In this document: positions 41,977 to 54,584 of the stretch, in pieces
Position numbering within the stretch: position 1 is the stretch's first letter
Layout: each line of letters starts with the position of its first letter
Assembly (NCBI GenBank): GCA_937139335.1
Contig: CAKZPN010000023.1
Span: 1 to 64,000 of the forward strand
From: an uncultured Roseicyclus sp.
Lineage (GTDB): Bacteria; Pseudomonadota; Alphaproteobacteria; Rhodobacterales; Rhodobacteraceae
DNA length: 64,000 bases
Reading direction: 5' to 3'
The notes under the pieces: generated by a model
Told to the model about the DNA's origin: nothing
Database searches by the model: none
The model's input: the letters and a program-made list of their open reading frames with translations, nothing else
Translations under genes and position numbers: made by a program

Positions 41977-43710
41977 ATGATGAAGGGCAACACCGCCAAA
42001 TCGAACCTGCCAAGCCGCCACGTGACGGAGGGCCCGTCGCGGGCGCCGCACCGGTCGTATTTCTACGCCATGGGGCTGACGGACGAGGAGATCCACCAGC
42101 CTTTCGTGGGCGTCGCCACCTGCTGGAACGAGGCCGCGCCCTGCAACATCGCGCTGAACCGTCAGGCGCAATCGGTGAAGATGGGCGTGAAGCACGCAAA
42201 TGGCACGCCGCGTGAGTTCACCACCATCACCGTCACCGACGGCATCGCGATGGGGCATGAGGGCATGCGGTCCTCGCTCGCGTCGCGCGACGCCATCACC
42301 GACACGGTGGAACTGACGATGCGCGGCCATTGCTACGATGCGCTGGTGGGGCTGGCCGGCTGCGACAAGTCGCTGCCGGGGATGATGATGGCGATGGTGC
42401 GACTGAACGTGCCCTCGGTCTTCATCTACGGCGGCTCGATCCTGCCCGGTCGGCTCGACGGCAAGGACATCACGGTGCAGGACGTGTTCGAGGCGGTGGG
42501 CCAGCACCAGGCCGGCAACCTCAGCGACGAGGCGCTGGCGGTGATCGAGCGTGTCGCCTGCCCCAGTGCGGGCGCCTGCGGCGGCCAGTTCACCGCCAAC
42601 ACCATGGCCTGCGTGTCCGAGGCGATCGGCCTCGCGCTGCCCAACTCCTCCGGCGCGCCTGCGCCTTACGAATCCCGCGACCAGTATGGCGTTGCCTCGG
42701 GCGAGGCGGTGATGCGCCTGCTCGAAAAGAACATCCGCGCGCGCGATATCGTCACCCGAAAGTCGCTGGAAAACGCCGCCCGCGTCGTCGCCTGCACCGG
42801 CGGCTCGACCAACGCAGGCCTGCACCTGCCCGCGATCGCGCATGAGGCGGGGATCGAGTTCGACCTCTTCGACGTCTGCGACATCTTCCACGACACGCCG
42901 TATTTCGTCGATATGAAGCCGGGCGGCCAATACGTCGCCAAGGACCTCTACGAGGCGGGAGGCGTGCCTGTGGTGATGAAGGAACTGCGCAAGGCGGGCC
43001 TGATCCACGAGGAGTGCATGACCGTCACCGGCCGCGTCATGGGCGAGGAGATCGACCTGATCACGCGCGAGGCGGACGGCAAGGTGATCTACCCTGCCGC
43101 CACGCCGATCACCAAGACCGGCGGCGTCGTCGGTCTGAAGGGCAACCTTGCCCCCGAAGGCGCCATCGTGAAGGTCGCGGGCATCGCGCCCGAGAACCAG
43201 GTGTTCACCGGCCCGGCCCGCGTCTTCGAATGCGAGGAAGACGCCTTCGAGGCGGTCAAGGAGCGCGCCTACGAGGAAGGCGAGGTGCTGGTGATCCGCA
43301 ACGAGGGGCCCAAGGGCGGCCCCGGCATGCGTGAGATGCTGGCCACGACCTCGGCGCTGAGCGGTCAGGGCATGGGCAAGAAGGTGGCGCTGATCACCGA
43401 TGGCCGCTTCTCAGGCGCCACGCGCGGCTTCTGCGTCGGGCATGTCGGCCCGGAGGCGGCTGTGGGCGGTCCCATCGCGCTGCTCAAGGACGGCGACATG
43501 ATCACCATCGACGCGATCAGTGGCGACCTGAGCGTGGCACTTGACGAGGCCGAACTCGACGCCCGCCGCAAGGCCTGGGCCGGCCCGCGCGAGACGATCT
43601 ACGCCACCGGCGCGCTTTGGAAATACGCGCAGCTTGTCGGCCCCGCGGTGCTTGGGGCGGTCACGCACCCCGGCGGCGCGAAAGAGAAGCATGTCTACGC
43701 CGACCTTTGA
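41977..43710 (+). CDS. ilvD: Dihydroxy-acid dehydratase
   Basis: VGVATCWNEAAPCNIALNRQAQSVKMGVKHANGTPREFTTITVTDGIAMGHEGMRSSLASRD. Confidence 0.97.
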   Translation: MMKGNTAKSNLPSRHVTEGPSRAPHRSYFYAMGLTDEEIHQPFVGVATCWNEAAPCNIALNRQAQSVKMGVKHANGTPREFTTITVTDGIAMGHEGMRSSLASRDAITDTVELTMRGHCYDALVGLAGCDKSLPGMMMAMVRLNVPSVFIYGGSILPGRLDGKDITVQDVFEAVGQHQAGNLSDEALAVIERVACPSAGACGGQFTANTMACVSEAIGLALPNSSGAPAPYESRDQYGVASGEAVMRLLEKNIRARDIVTRKSLENAARVVACTGGSTNAGLHLPAIAHEAGIEFDLFDVCDIFHDTPYFVDMKPGGQYVAKDLYEAGGVPVVMKELRKAGLIHEECMTVTGRVMGEEIDLITREADGKVIYPAATPITKTGGVVGLKGNLAPEGAIVKVAGIAPENQVFTGPARVFECEEDAFEAVKERAYEEGEVLVIRNEGPKGGPGMREMLATTSALSGQGMGKKVALITDGRFSGATRGFCVGHVGPEAAVGGPIALLKDGDMITIDAISGDLSVALDEAELDARRKAWAGPRETIYATGALWKYAQLVGPAVLGAVTHPGGAKEKHVYADL

Positions 43711-44449
43711 CACGATCGGGCGGGCCGCGCGCGCCGCGGCCTGCCTGCTCACCTGTGCCTTTCTCGCCGGATGCGGCGGGTTCGGCGGCCCACCGGCCCC
43801 GGCACCTGCATTCGTCGCGGTCACGGCCGACCGGATCGTGGTGACGGGCCCCGAGGGCTACTGCGTCGACCCCACCGCGACCCGCGACAGCGGCGATACC
43901 GGCTTCGTCCTGTTGGGCAACTGCGCCGCCATCGCCAATTCGCGCCGCGCGGCGCAGCCCGTGACCCCCGCCGTGCTGACCGCCGCCGTCTCCGAGCCGT
44001 CGGACGGCGGGCAGTTGTCCGAGAGCATGGGCGAGCTTGACGCCTTCTTTCGCTCGGACGACGGGCTGCGCCTGATCAGCCGGACGGGCGAGGCGGCGAC
44101 CGTGACGGTTCTCGACACGGCGATCGAGGGTGACGTGTTCCTGCTCCATGCTGCCGACACCAGCGCCGGCGCCATCGAGGGTGTTCAGGGCGAGTACTGG
44201 CGGGCTTATCTCGACGTCGGCAATCGCATCGCGACCCTGTCCGTGATCGCGCTGGAGGACCGTGCGCTGAGCCGGGACGAGAGCCTGACCACGCTGCGCG
44301 ACTTCGTGCTGGCGGTGCAGGCTGCCAACGCGGGACCGACCGAAGACGCCGCGCCGCCCGTTGCACCGGTGCACACACCACCGCGGAACATGCTGCAACG
44401 GGGCGGTCCGCTCTTTAACGTGGGTCTGTTTCGGCGAATATTGAGTTAA
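43691..44449 (+). CDS. Putative lipoprotein of unknown function
   Basis: Lipobox LTCAFLAGCGG; ATG overlaps the ilvD 3' end by 20 nt. Confidence 0.75.
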   Translation: MSTPTFDTIGRAARAAACLLTCAFLAGCGGFGGPPAPAPAFVAVTADRIVVTGPEGYCVDPTATRDSGDTGFVLLGNCAAIANSRRAAQPVTPAVLTAAVSEPSDGGQLSESMGELDAFFRSDDGLRLISRTGEAATVTVLDTAIEGDVFLLHAADTSAGAIEGVQGEYWRAYLDVGNRIATLSVIALEDRALSRDESLTTLRDFVLAVQAANAGPTEDAAPPVAPVHTPPRNMLQRGGPLFNVGLFRRILS

Positions 44450-44521
44450 CGCGACGTGATGCCAGGGCGGCGCCGTCGCGCAGGAGTGGCCGGACCGAAC
44501 GGGTCCGGAATGGAGTGGGCA

Positions 44522-45295
44522 ATGGCTTCGGACAGGGCAGGATTCTTCGACCGGTTCGGCTTGTCCCAGACGCTGAAGCGGTGGACCCGCGCGATGCAGG
44601 CGCCGGCCCTGCTGCAGACCGGTGACCTGTCGGCGTTGCACCGCGAGATGCACCGGGCCCGCGACCGGATCGATACACTTGCCGCGCGCGCACAGTCCGA
44701 ATTGCTGACGCGCGCCACCGGGTCCGATGGTATCGACCGCCCCGACCAGTGCGACTGGGCGGAACGCGCCGCGCCCTGGCGCCAGAAAATCACGCCGCGC
44801 GGCCATATCCGGCCCGGCTCGCCGCACGAGATCGGCGGTGGCGTGATCCTGTTTCATGACGCGATGCAGGCCGACCTGACCGTGCGGCAAGACCCTGCGC
44901 CGCCCGAAATACCCGGTGCGGCCTTCGGTCTCGTGCTCGAGGTCTACCGCTTCGACGGGTCGTTCCTGTCGCTGGTGCAGGACCTCCCCGAGGAGGCCCT
45001 GAAGGGCCTGACGCTGAACCATTTCATCGCCGTGCATCTGCGCGTGGTGCGCGAGCAGCCGATCGAGATCTATGCCCGCCTGAACGTGCAGCATGGCCCC
45101 AACCAGGAACAGATCGTGCGCCAGGTCGAGTTCCGGGACGGTCGGGGTTACGCGGAGTTCGATCTTGCCTATACCAAGATCAACGAGAAGCGTCTGGAAA
45201 AGGCGTGGCTCGACCTGATCCTCGAAGGGCCCGAAATGAACCGCCTGGCGATCTGGGACATGGTCCTGCTGCGCGCACCAAGGGCGGATGTCTGA
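44522..45295 (+). CDS. Conserved hypothetical protein
   Basis: 258-aa ORF with coding character; followed by a small ORF overlapping at its stop. Confidence 0.75.
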   Translation: MASDRAGFFDRFGLSQTLKRWTRAMQAPALLQTGDLSALHREMHRARDRIDTLAARAQSELLTRATGSDGIDRPDQCDWAERAAPWRQKITPRGHIRPGSPHEIGGGVILFHDAMQADLTVRQDPAPPEIPGAAFGLVLEVYRFDGSFLSLVQDLPEEALKGLTLNHFIAVHLRVVREQPIEIYARLNVQHGPNQEQIVRQVEFRDGRGYAEFDLAYTKINEKRLEKAWLDLILEGPEMNRLAIWDMVLLRAPRADV

Positions 45296-45684
45296 TGAAG
45301 GACCACGCGATGGAGCACGAGACATTGACCCGCGTGCGGCTGCACGGCGGCCGCTACGAGGGTGTCTACACCGGCCCCGGCGCCGTGGATGTCGAGGCGG
45401 TGCACGAAGGCAAGGTCGTCGCCGTGGCCGACGTGACCGCGGAGGCCGCGCAGCCGGGCCGCTGGCGTGTCGCGCTCGACCTGCCACCCTCGGTGATCGG
45501 GGACGGCGTGCAGGTGATCGCGCTCCGCTCGACCGCGTCGGGTGCGGTGCTGGACCGGATCACGCTGATGGCGGGCGAGGCGCTGAACGAGGATATTCGC
45601 GCCGACCTCGCGCTGCTGCGCGACGAACTGGAGATGCTCAAGCGCGCCTTTCGCCGGCATTGCGTGGAAACCGCTGCGCGCTGA
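45295..45684 (+). CDS. Hypothetical protein, translationally coupled to the upstream gene
   Basis: ATGA start/stop overlap; 129 aa. Confidence 0.7.
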   Translation: MKDHAMEHETLTRVRLHGGRYEGVYTGPGAVDVEAVHEGKVVAVADVTAEAAQPGRWRVALDLPPSVIGDGVQVIALRSTASGAVLDRITLMAGEALNEDIRADLALLRDELEMLKRAFRRHCVETAAR

Positions 45685-45700
45685 TCCCGCCCTTTCGTAA

Positions 45701-47803
<2,103 letters not shown>

Positions 47804-47844
47804 AGAATTTTCCAAGTCAGGCGAAACCTTAACGATTTCGCGTC

Positions 47845-47887
47845 CGTTACTCAGTGCGCGCCTCTTCGGAGGCGTGCAAGTGTAACG
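47845..47887. other. Extended hairpin with UUCG tetraloop, possible structured 3' element/terminator
   Basis: cgttac / gtaacg outer stem; TGCGCGCCTC-TTCG-GAGGCGTGCA 10-bp inner stem (one G.U). Confidence 0.55.
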
Positions 47888-47905
47888 AGTGTTCGTGTAA
47901 CGAGT
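47880..47905. repeat. Two tandem copies of GTGTAACGAGT
   Basis: gtgtaacgagt at 47880-47890 and 47895-47905. Confidence 0.7.
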
Positions 47906-47906
47906 A

Positions 47907-47932
47907 GGGGCGGTATCCTTGGGTGCCGCCCC
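47907..47932 (-). terminator. Terminator-like hairpin downstream of argG
   Basis: ggggcggtatcc-tt-gggtgccgcccc. Confidence 0.6.
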
Positions 47933-47935
47933 GGC

Positions 47936-49165
47936 TCATTTCCCCGACAACCGCCGCGCGCGGGCGGCCAGCAGCTTCAGGCGCAGCGCGTTGAGCTGGA
48001 TGAAGCCCTGCGCATCCTTCTGGTCGTAGGCGCCTGCGTCTTCCTCGAAGGTCACATGCGCCTCGGAATACAGGCTCTGGTCCGACCAGCGGGCGACGGT
48101 GCGCGCGACACCCTTGTAGAGCTTCACCCTTACGGTGCCGCTGACATGCTCCTGCGACTTGTCGATCAGGGCCTGCAGCATCTCGCGCTCGGGCGAGAAC
48201 CAGAATCCGTTGTAGATCAGCTCGGCGTAGCGCGGCATGATCGAATCTTTCAGGTGCCCCGCGCCACTGTCGAGCGTGATCTGCTCGATCCCGCGATGCG
48301 CCTCGAGCAGGATGGTGCCGCCCGGCGTCTCGTAGATGCCGCGCGACTTCATGCCCACGAAGCGGTTTTCCACGAGGTCAAGACGACCGACGCCGTGCTT
48401 GCCGCCCAGCTCGTTCAGCCGGGTCAGGATCGTGGCCGGGCTCATCGCCTCGCCGTTGATGGCGACCGCATCGCCTCGCTCGAAGGTAATTTCCACCATC
48501 TCGGGCGTATCGGGCGCATCCTCGGGATCGACGGTGCGCTGATAGACATACTCCGGCGCTTCCTCGGCCGGGTCTTCCAGCACCCGACCCTCGGAGGAAG
48601 TGTGCAGCAGGTTGGCGTCGACCGAAAACGGCGCCTCGTTGCGCTTGTTCTTCGCGATCGGGATCTGATTCTGCTCGGCGAATTCCAGCAGCTTGGTGCG
48701 CGAGGACAAGTCCCATTCCCGCCAGGGCGCGATCACCTTGATCGTGGGGTCGAGCGCATAGGCCGACAGCTCGAACCGGACCTGGTCGTTGCCCTTGCCG
48801 GTCGCACCGTGGGACACGGCATCGGCCCCGGTTTCATGCGCGATCCGCACCAGGTGCTGCGAGATCAGCGGCCGCGCGATCGAGGTGCCGAGCAAGTAGA
48901 GCCCTTCGTAGAGCGCGTTGGCGCGGAACATCGGGAAGACGAAATCACGCACGAATTCCTCGCGCACATCGACGATGTGGATGTTCTCGGGCTTGATGCC
49001 CAGCATCTCGGCCTTGGCGCGGGCCGGTTCCAGCTCATCGCCCTGGCCGAGGTCCGCGGTGAAGGTCACGACCTCGCAGCCATATTCCGTCTGCAGCCAC
49101 TTCAGGATGATCGAGGTGTCGAGACCGCCGGAATAGGCAAGGACGACCTTCTTCGGTGCAGACAT
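47936..49165 (-). CDS. argG: Argininosuccinate synthase
   Basis: [44 protein letters not shown]; start 49165 inside the longer ORF 47936..50683. Confidence 0.98.
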   Translation of the reverse strand: MSAPKKVVLAYSGGLDTSIILKWLQTEYGCEVVTFTADLGQGDELEPARAKAEMLGIKPENIHIVDVREEFVRDFVFPMFRANALYEGLYLLGTSIARPLISQHLVRIAHETGADAVSHGATGKGNDQVRFELSAYALDPTIKVIAPWREWDLSSRTKLLEFAEQNQIPIAKNKRNEAPFSVDANLLHTSSEGRVLEDPAEEAPEYVYQRTVDPEDAPDTPEMVEITFERGDAVAINGEAMSPATILTRLNELGGKHGVGRLDLVENRFVGMKSRGIYETPGGTILLEAHRGIEQITLDSGAGHLKDSIMPRYAELIYNGFWFSPEREMLQALIDKSQEHVSGTVRVKLYKGVARTVARWSDQSLYSEAHVTFEEDAGAYDQKDAQGFIQLNALRLKLLAARARRLSGK

Positions 49166-49246
49166 GGGCGGGCTCCGTCTCGTTCTGGATTGACCGCGCG
49201 GGCGATACCGGGTTTTCAGGGCAGGGGCAAGCTGGCGGAGGGACCC

Positions 49247-50035
49247 ATGGACTATGGCTATCAGTTGCTGCGCCACGTCGTGCAGCAGGTTTTCGGCAAT
49301 CTCAGGCAGGCGGCGCAACTGACGCTGCTCTTGTTCCTGGCGCCGTTCATCGGGCTTGTCGTGCTTGTCGGCGGCACCAGCGGGGTGATGAGTGAGGCGC
49401 CGGGCGGCGGCACCATCCTTGCCGGCCTCCTGCTCGTCGTCGTCGCCATCGTGGCCTATTGCTGGGCGGCGGTTGGCTGGCACCGCTACGTCTTGTTGGA
49501 GGAAACCGGCAACGGCATCCTGCCCCACTGGCGCGGCAACCGCATCAGCGCCTATTTCGGGCGTGCTTTCGTGGTCGGGATCGTTGTTTTTCTGGCCGCG
49601 GTCGGTGGCGGTATCGTTGTCGGCATCGCCGCCGCGATCACGCAATCCCCGGCCGTCGCCATCGTGCTGGGCGTTGGCCTTGTCTTTGGCGCCTCCTGGG
49701 TCGCGACGCGCATCGGCTTGGTCCTGCCCGCCGCGGCGCTGGGCGAGCGCATGACCATCGGCGAAAGCTGGGCCATCACCCGCCCGGTGGGGAGCCATAT
49801 CTTCTTGCCGCTGATCGTCATCGCGCTGGTCGTGGGCGTGACCCAGCAGCTGATCCTGCTGGTCTTCGGTCAGACCGTCACAACCGACCTGTTCGGCCAG
49901 GTCCAGGAGCAATATGTGCTGACGCTGCCCGGCCAGATCCTGAACGGGGTGCTGTCCTGGCTGCAGGTGCTGGTGAACCTCGCGCTGATGACCACGCTCT
50001 ACGGCAATCTCGTCGAGGGGCGGCAGCTGAACTGA
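49247..50035 (+). CDS. Multi-pass membrane protein of unknown function
   Basis: 263 aa, hydrophobic helices; start [12 protein letters not shown]. Confidence 0.75.
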   Translation: MDYGYQLLRHVVQQVFGNLRQAAQLTLLLFLAPFIGLVVLVGGTSGVMSEAPGGGTILAGLLLVVVAIVAYCWAAVGWHRYVLLEETGNGILPHWRGNRISAYFGRAFVVGIVVFLAAVGGGIVVGIAAAITQSPAVAIVLGVGLVFGASWVATRIGLVLPAAALGERMTIGESWAITRPVGSHIFLPLIVIALVVGVTQQLILLVFGQTVTTDLFGQVQEQYVLTLPGQILNGVLSWLQVLVNLALMTTLYGNLVEGRQLN

Positions 50036-50074
50036 CACTGGACAGCGCGGCCGGGTTGGGGCACGCCGGGCGGC

Positions 50075-51322
50075 ATGACTGACTTTGCCGATCAAGCCCG
50101 CGCCGCCACCCGTGCCCTGCGCGACCTGTTCCCGCCCACGCCGCTGCAGCGCAACCTGCACCTGTCCGAACGCTTCGGCGCCGACATCTGGCTGAAGCGC
50201 GAGGATCTGTCGCCGGTCCGGTCCTACAAGCTGCGCGGCGCCTTCAACGCGATGCGCAAGCTGCGTGCAACCGACCCCTCGGCCACCCGTTTCGTCTGTG
50301 CCAGCGCGGGCAACCACGCGCAGGGCGTTGCCTTCGTCTGCGCGCATTTCGGGGTGACGGGGCGGATCTTCATGCCGGTCACGACGCCCGAGCAGAAGAT
50401 CGTGAAGACGAAAACCTTTGGCGGCGGCGCGGTCGAGATCGTGCTGACCGGCGATTTCTTCGATGAGACTCTGGCCTCGGCTCAAAAGGAATGCGCCGCC
50501 ACCGGCGCGCATTTCCTCTCGCCCTTCGACGACCCCGACGTGATCGAGGGGCAGGCATCCGTCGCGGTCGAACTGCTGGATGAGCTGGGCCATGCCCCGG
50601 ATCGCCTCATCCTGCCGGTGGGCGGCGGCGGCTTGTCGGCCGGCGTGATCTCCTACCTCGACGCGGTTGGGACCGACACGCATGTGACGCTGGTGGAACC
50701 CGCCGGCGGTGCCAGCCTGACCGCCGCGCTGAAGGCCGGCGCGCCCGAGACCATCACGATCACCGACACCTTCGTGGATGGCGCGGCGGTGGCGCGCATC
50801 GGCGCGCGCCCGTTCGAGGTGCTGCGCAAGGTGGACCCGGCCGATGTGCTGATCGCGCCCGAGAACAGGATCTGCGTGACGATCCAGGACATGCTGAACA
50901 TCGAGGGCATCGTGCTGGAACCCGCCGGCGCGCTGTCGATCGACGTGCTGGAGGACCTGCGCGATCAGATCGCGGGGCAGACGGTAGTCTGCGTCACTTC
51001 AGGCGGGAATTTCGATTTCGAGCGTCTGCCCGAGGTCAAGGAACGCGCGCAGAACTGGCAGGGGCTGAAGAAGTATTTCATCCTGCGCCTGCCGCAGCGG
51101 CCCGGCGCGCTGCGCGATTTCCTCGACCTGCTGGGGCCCGACGACAACATCGCGCGCTTCGAATATCTCAAGAAGAACAGCCGCAACTTCGGCTCGGTGC
51201 TGATCGGGATCGAGACCAGCGCGGCCGGCAATTTCGACGCGATGATGACGCGCGTGACCTCGCGCGGCTTCGGGTTCCGGGACATCACCGCCGACGAGGT
51301 GCTGGCCGATTTCCTGATCTGA
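50075..51322 (+). CDS. ilvA: Threonine ammonia-lyase
   Basis: [40 protein letters not shown]-terminal ACT-like region. Confidence 0.95.
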   Translation: MTDFADQARAATRALRDLFPPTPLQRNLHLSERFGADIWLKREDLSPVRSYKLRGAFNAMRKLRATDPSATRFVCASAGNHAQGVAFVCAHFGVTGRIFMPVTTPEQKIVKTKTFGGGAVEIVLTGDFFDETLASAQKECAATGAHFLSPFDDPDVIEGQASVAVELLDELGHAPDRLILPVGGGGLSAGVISYLDAVGTDTHVTLVEPAGGASLTAALKAGAPETITITDTFVDGAAVARIGARPFEVLRKVDPADVLIAPENRICVTIQDMLNIEGIVLEPAGALSIDVLEDLRDQIAGQTVVCVTSGGNFDFERLPEVKERAQNWQGLKKYFILRLPQRPGALRDFLDLLGPDDNIARFEYLKKNSRNFGSVLIGIETSAAGNFDAMMTRVTSRGFGFRDITADEVLADFLI

Positions 51323-51327
51323 GCCGG

Positions 51328-51654
51328 TCAGGCCGCGGTCGCGATACCGGGGATATGCGGCGCCACGGCGGCCAGAGACGCGGTGAAGCTGTCGGCGACG
51401 GCGGCGACGTCGGGCGCGAGCCCAGCGCGGCAGGCGGCCTCCGCCCTTTGGCAGGCGTCGACCATGGCGGCGAACCCCATGTTGGCCGCGCTGCCCCTGA
51501 GGAAATGGAAGTCGCTCGCCGTGGCGCCGGCGGGCTGCGCAGTCAGCCGCCCCAGTCTCTCGGTGATTTCCGCCACGAAGAGGAACGCGACATCGGCAAA
51601 ATCATCCTCTCCGATATCGGCGCGCAGGCCCTGCAGGCGGTCCCAGTCGATCAT
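51328..51654 (-). CDS. Histidine phosphotransfer (Hpt) domain protein
   Basis: DFHFLRGSAANMGFAAMVDACQRAE; note FHFLRGSA in place of the usual AHxLKGSA; His retained. Confidence 0.85.
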   Translation of the reverse strand: MIDWDRLQGLRADIGEDDFADVAFLFVAEITERLGRLTAQPAGATASDFHFLRGSAANMGFAAMVDACQRAEAACRAGLAPDVAAVADSFTASLAAVAPHIPGIATAA

Positions 51655-51798
51655 GCTTGCGTCCTCCTTGCGCAGGATTACATCCCGCGACGTTAACGCA
51701 GTCTTGCCGAAGACCCGCCCGATGTGTCGCATTGTCGGGTTCACCTCCCGTTAAGCCCTGCGGGTGCAGGACGTGTCGAGTTCCAGACGCGTGACCGC

Positions 51799-53088
51799 AT
51801 GTTGCACCAGCCCACCCGATCGACCTGGCCCATGGCCGAACCGCCCGCGGTTCCGGGCCGGGTGCTGGTCATCGACGACAGCCGGGCGCAGCGGGTGATG
51901 CTGGCCTCGCTCCTGCATCGTTGGGGGCACGAGGTCGTGCAATGCGACAGCGCGCTCGCCGCGCTCGAGGTCGCGCAAGATCCCTCCATCGGCCTCATCA
52001 TCAGCGACTGGATGATGCCCGGCCTGACCGGCCCGGAGTTCTGCCGCCGTCTGCGCGCCACGCGGCGCGAAGGCTACGCCTATGTCATCTTGCTGACCTC
52101 CAAGTCGGAGGAGGGCGCGCTGACCGAGGGGCTGGAGGCCGGCGCAGATGACTTCCTGACCAAGCCGGTGCGTGTCCCGGAACTGCGCGCGCGGCTGAAC
52201 GCCGGCGCGCGGATTGTCGCGATGCAGCGCGACGTGGTGGAAAAGAACCGTCTGCTGACCGACGCGCTGGACGAGATCCGCACGCTTTACGCCGCACTCG
52301 ACCAGGATCTGGAGGAGGCGCGCCGCCTGCAACAGGCGCAGTTGCAAGACAGGTTCCGCCGCTTCGGCCCGGTGGAGGTGTCGCTGTGGTTGAAAGCGTG
52401 CGGGCCCATCGGCGGCGACATGGTGGGCTGTTTCCCGGTGAACGACACCGTCATCGGCGCCTTCAGCCTCGACGTCTCGGGCCACGGTGTCGCCTCGGCG
52501 ATGATCGCCGCGCGGGTCGCAGGCATCCTCAGCGCCGCGACCCCGGACCAGAACATCGCCCTGACCCGGATGGAGGATGGCAGTCTGCGCGCGCTCTCGC
52601 CCGACATGGCCGCCGCGCGGCTGAACAAGATGCTCTTGAGCGAGATTCGCAGTGACCGGTATTTCACGCTGGGCCTTGGCTTTCTGAACCACGCGACCGG
52701 GCGGATGCGGATGGTGCAGGCGGGGCACCCGCACCCGCTGTTCCTGCGCGCGGATGGCCGGATCGACGCGGTCGGTCCGGGCGGTCTGCCCATCGGGTTG
52801 GTCGCAGGCGCCACCTATCACAGTTTCGACGTCACCTTCGCGCCCGGCGACCGGATGCTGATCTACTCCGACGGGCTGACGGAAATCGCCGACGCCTCGG
52901 GCGCAGCTCTGGAGGAACAGGGGCTGGCACGGATGCTGCAGGATAATGCCGGGCTGCGCGGCCCCGAATTCCTGGCCGCGATCGAGGACGGGTTGGCGCG
53001 CTTCGCAGGGGCCGAGGCCTTTCCCGACGATGCCTCTGCCGTGCTGATCGACTATCGAGGCCCGGATGAGCGGCTTGGCAGCGTGTAG
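51799..53088 (+). CDS. Response regulator with PP2C/SpoIIE-type phosphatase output
   Basis: RVLVIDDSRAQRVMLASLLHRWGHEV...LIISDWMMPGLTG...FLTKP; GPIGGDMVGCFPV..IGAFSLDVSGHGVASAMIAARV; LIYSDGLTE. Confidence 0.93.
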   Translation: MLHQPTRSTWPMAEPPAVPGRVLVIDDSRAQRVMLASLLHRWGHEVVQCDSALAALEVAQDPSIGLIISDWMMPGLTGPEFCRRLRATRREGYAYVILLTSKSEEGALTEGLEAGADDFLTKPVRVPELRARLNAGARIVAMQRDVVEKNRLLTDALDEIRTLYAALDQDLEEARRLQQAQLQDRFRRFGPVEVSLWLKACGPIGGDMVGCFPVNDTVIGAFSLDVSGHGVASAMIAARVAGILSAATPDQNIALTRMEDGSLRALSPDMAAARLNKMLLSEIRSDRYFTLGLGFLNHATGRMRMVQAGHPHPLFLRADGRIDAVGPGGLPIGLVAGATYHSFDVTFAPGDRMLIYSDGLTEIADASGAALEEQGLARMLQDNAGLRGPEFLAAIEDGLARFAGAEAFPDDASAVLIDYRGPDERLGSV

Positions 53089-53516
53089 GCGAGGCCCAGA
53101 AAATGCCGGTCGCCCGACACGGCCAGCCGTTCGGCGGCGACATCCCAGGGCAGAAACACGGCCGCATGGCCCGGCTCGGTCGGCGGGCCGCGGCGGGGGC
53201 CAAGTTGCGCAAGGTAGATGTGGCACATTTTTTGCGCGTGGAGGTCGTATTCCGGCATGTAGGTGAAGCGGTGGAACATCCCCAGCCGCCGAGCGGAATG
53301 GATCGCGTAGCCGGTTTCCTCCAGAACCTCGCGATAGAGCGCCGTCAGCGGCTGTTCTCCGGGGTCGATCCCGCCGCCGGGCAGTTGCAGTTCGGGCCGC
53401 GGTTCCTCCTGGAAGGTGGCGAGGATGCCCTCGCCGGCCTCGATCACGGCATAGACGCCGGGCCGGGGCGTATAGGCGCGACCGGGCTCGGGCGGCCGTC
53501 CGAAACGTCGGTTCAT
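53052..53516 (-). CDS. NUDIX hydrolase
   Basis: LQLPGGGIDPGEQPLTALYREVLEETGYAI; overlaps the 3' end of the convergent response-regulator gene. Confidence 0.92.
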   Translation of the reverse strand: MNRRFGRPPEPGRAYTPRPGVYAVIEAGEGILATFQEEPRPELQLPGGGIDPGEQPLTALYREVLEETGYAIHSARRLGMFHRFTYMPEYDLHAQKMCHIYLAQLGPRRGPPTEPGHAAVFLPWDVAAERLAVSGDRHFLGLAYTLPSRSSGPR

Positions 53517-53612
53517 GGGTCTCTCCGCTTGCTCGCCCCCTTGTGCCAGAGCGGCGGCGCGCGCGAAATCCCCCCTCTCGCCAAGGCCCGCCCCTTGGGC
53601 TAAGGGACGGCC

Positions 53613-54578
53613 ATGACCGACGATCAGAAAGCCGCGATCCGCGCCACCGCCGCCCGTGTCCTGAGAACCGAGGGCGAGGCGGTGAGTGCGATGGCCGATG
53701 CCCTGCCCGAGGATTTCGCGGCGGCGGTCGAGGCGATCCTGGCGACGCAGGGCCGCGTGATCCTGTCGGGAATCGGAAAATCCGGCCACATCGCGCGCAA
53801 GATCAGCTCCACTTTCGCGTCGACCGGCACGCCGTCCGCCTTCGTCCACCCGTCGGAGGCGAGCCACGGCGACCTTGGCATGGTGATGCCGGGCGACCTG
53901 ACGGTCCTGATCTCGAACTCCGGCGAGACCTCGGAATTGCGGGACATGGTCGCCCATGTCGCGCGCTTCGATATCCCGATGGTGGCGATCTCGGGCAAGC
54001 CCGGTTCGACCCTGATGCAGGCCGCCGACTACCGACTGCTCTTGCCGCAAGCGCCCGAGGCCTGCGTGATCGGTATGGCGCCGACCACCTCGACAACCCT
54101 GACGCTGGCGCTGGGCGACGCGCTGGCCGTGGCCACGATGGAGCGGCGCGGCTTCCTGCCCGAACAGTTCCGCACCTTCCACCCCGGCGGCAAGCTGGGC
54201 GCGCAACTGTCCAAGGTCGCGCAGCTGATGCATGTGGGCGACGCGCTGCCGCTGGTCGCGGCCGACATGCCGATGTCCGAGACGCTGATCGTGATGAGCG
54301 AGAAAAGCTTCGGCATCGCGGGCGTGGTTCAGGAAGGCGCGCTGGTCGGCGTGATCTCGGACGGCGATTTGCGGCGCAACATCGCCCATCTGATGGAACG
54401 CAACGCGGGTCAGGTCGCGACACGCCATCCGCGCGTGATCGGGCCGGATGATCTGGCGGCCGAGGCGATGGGCGTGATGTCGGGCAACCGGATCACCGCG
54501 CTGTTCGTCGTGGACGACGCGATGCGCCCCGTGGGTCTCTTGCACCTGCACGACTGCCTGCGCGCCGGCCTCGCCTGA
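53613..54578 (+). CDS. kdsD: Arabinose-5-phosphate isomerase KdsD/KpsF/GutQ family (SIS plus CBS)
   Basis: VILSGIGKSGHIARKISSTFASTGTPSAFVHPSEASHGDLGM; CBS domains. Confidence 0.94.
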   Translation: MTDDQKAAIRATAARVLRTEGEAVSAMADALPEDFAAAVEAILATQGRVILSGIGKSGHIARKISSTFASTGTPSAFVHPSEASHGDLGMVMPGDLTVLISNSGETSELRDMVAHVARFDIPMVAISGKPGSTLMQAADYRLLLPQAPEACVIGMAPTTSTTLTLALGDALAVATMERRGFLPEQFRTFHPGGKLGAQLSKVAQLMHVGDALPLVAADMPMSETLIVMSEKSFGIAGVVQEGALVGVISDGDLRRNIAHLMERNAGQVATRHPRVIGPDDLAAEAMGVMSGNRITALFVVDDAMRPVGLLHLHDCLRAGLA

Positions 54579-54584
54579 ACCGGC

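Noticed and set aside
47936-50683. 915-aa ORF suggesting an ArgG fusion protein
   Set aside because: Only the part from 49165 down is ArgG; the N-terminal extension is low-complexity antisense of the 49247..50035 membrane protein gene
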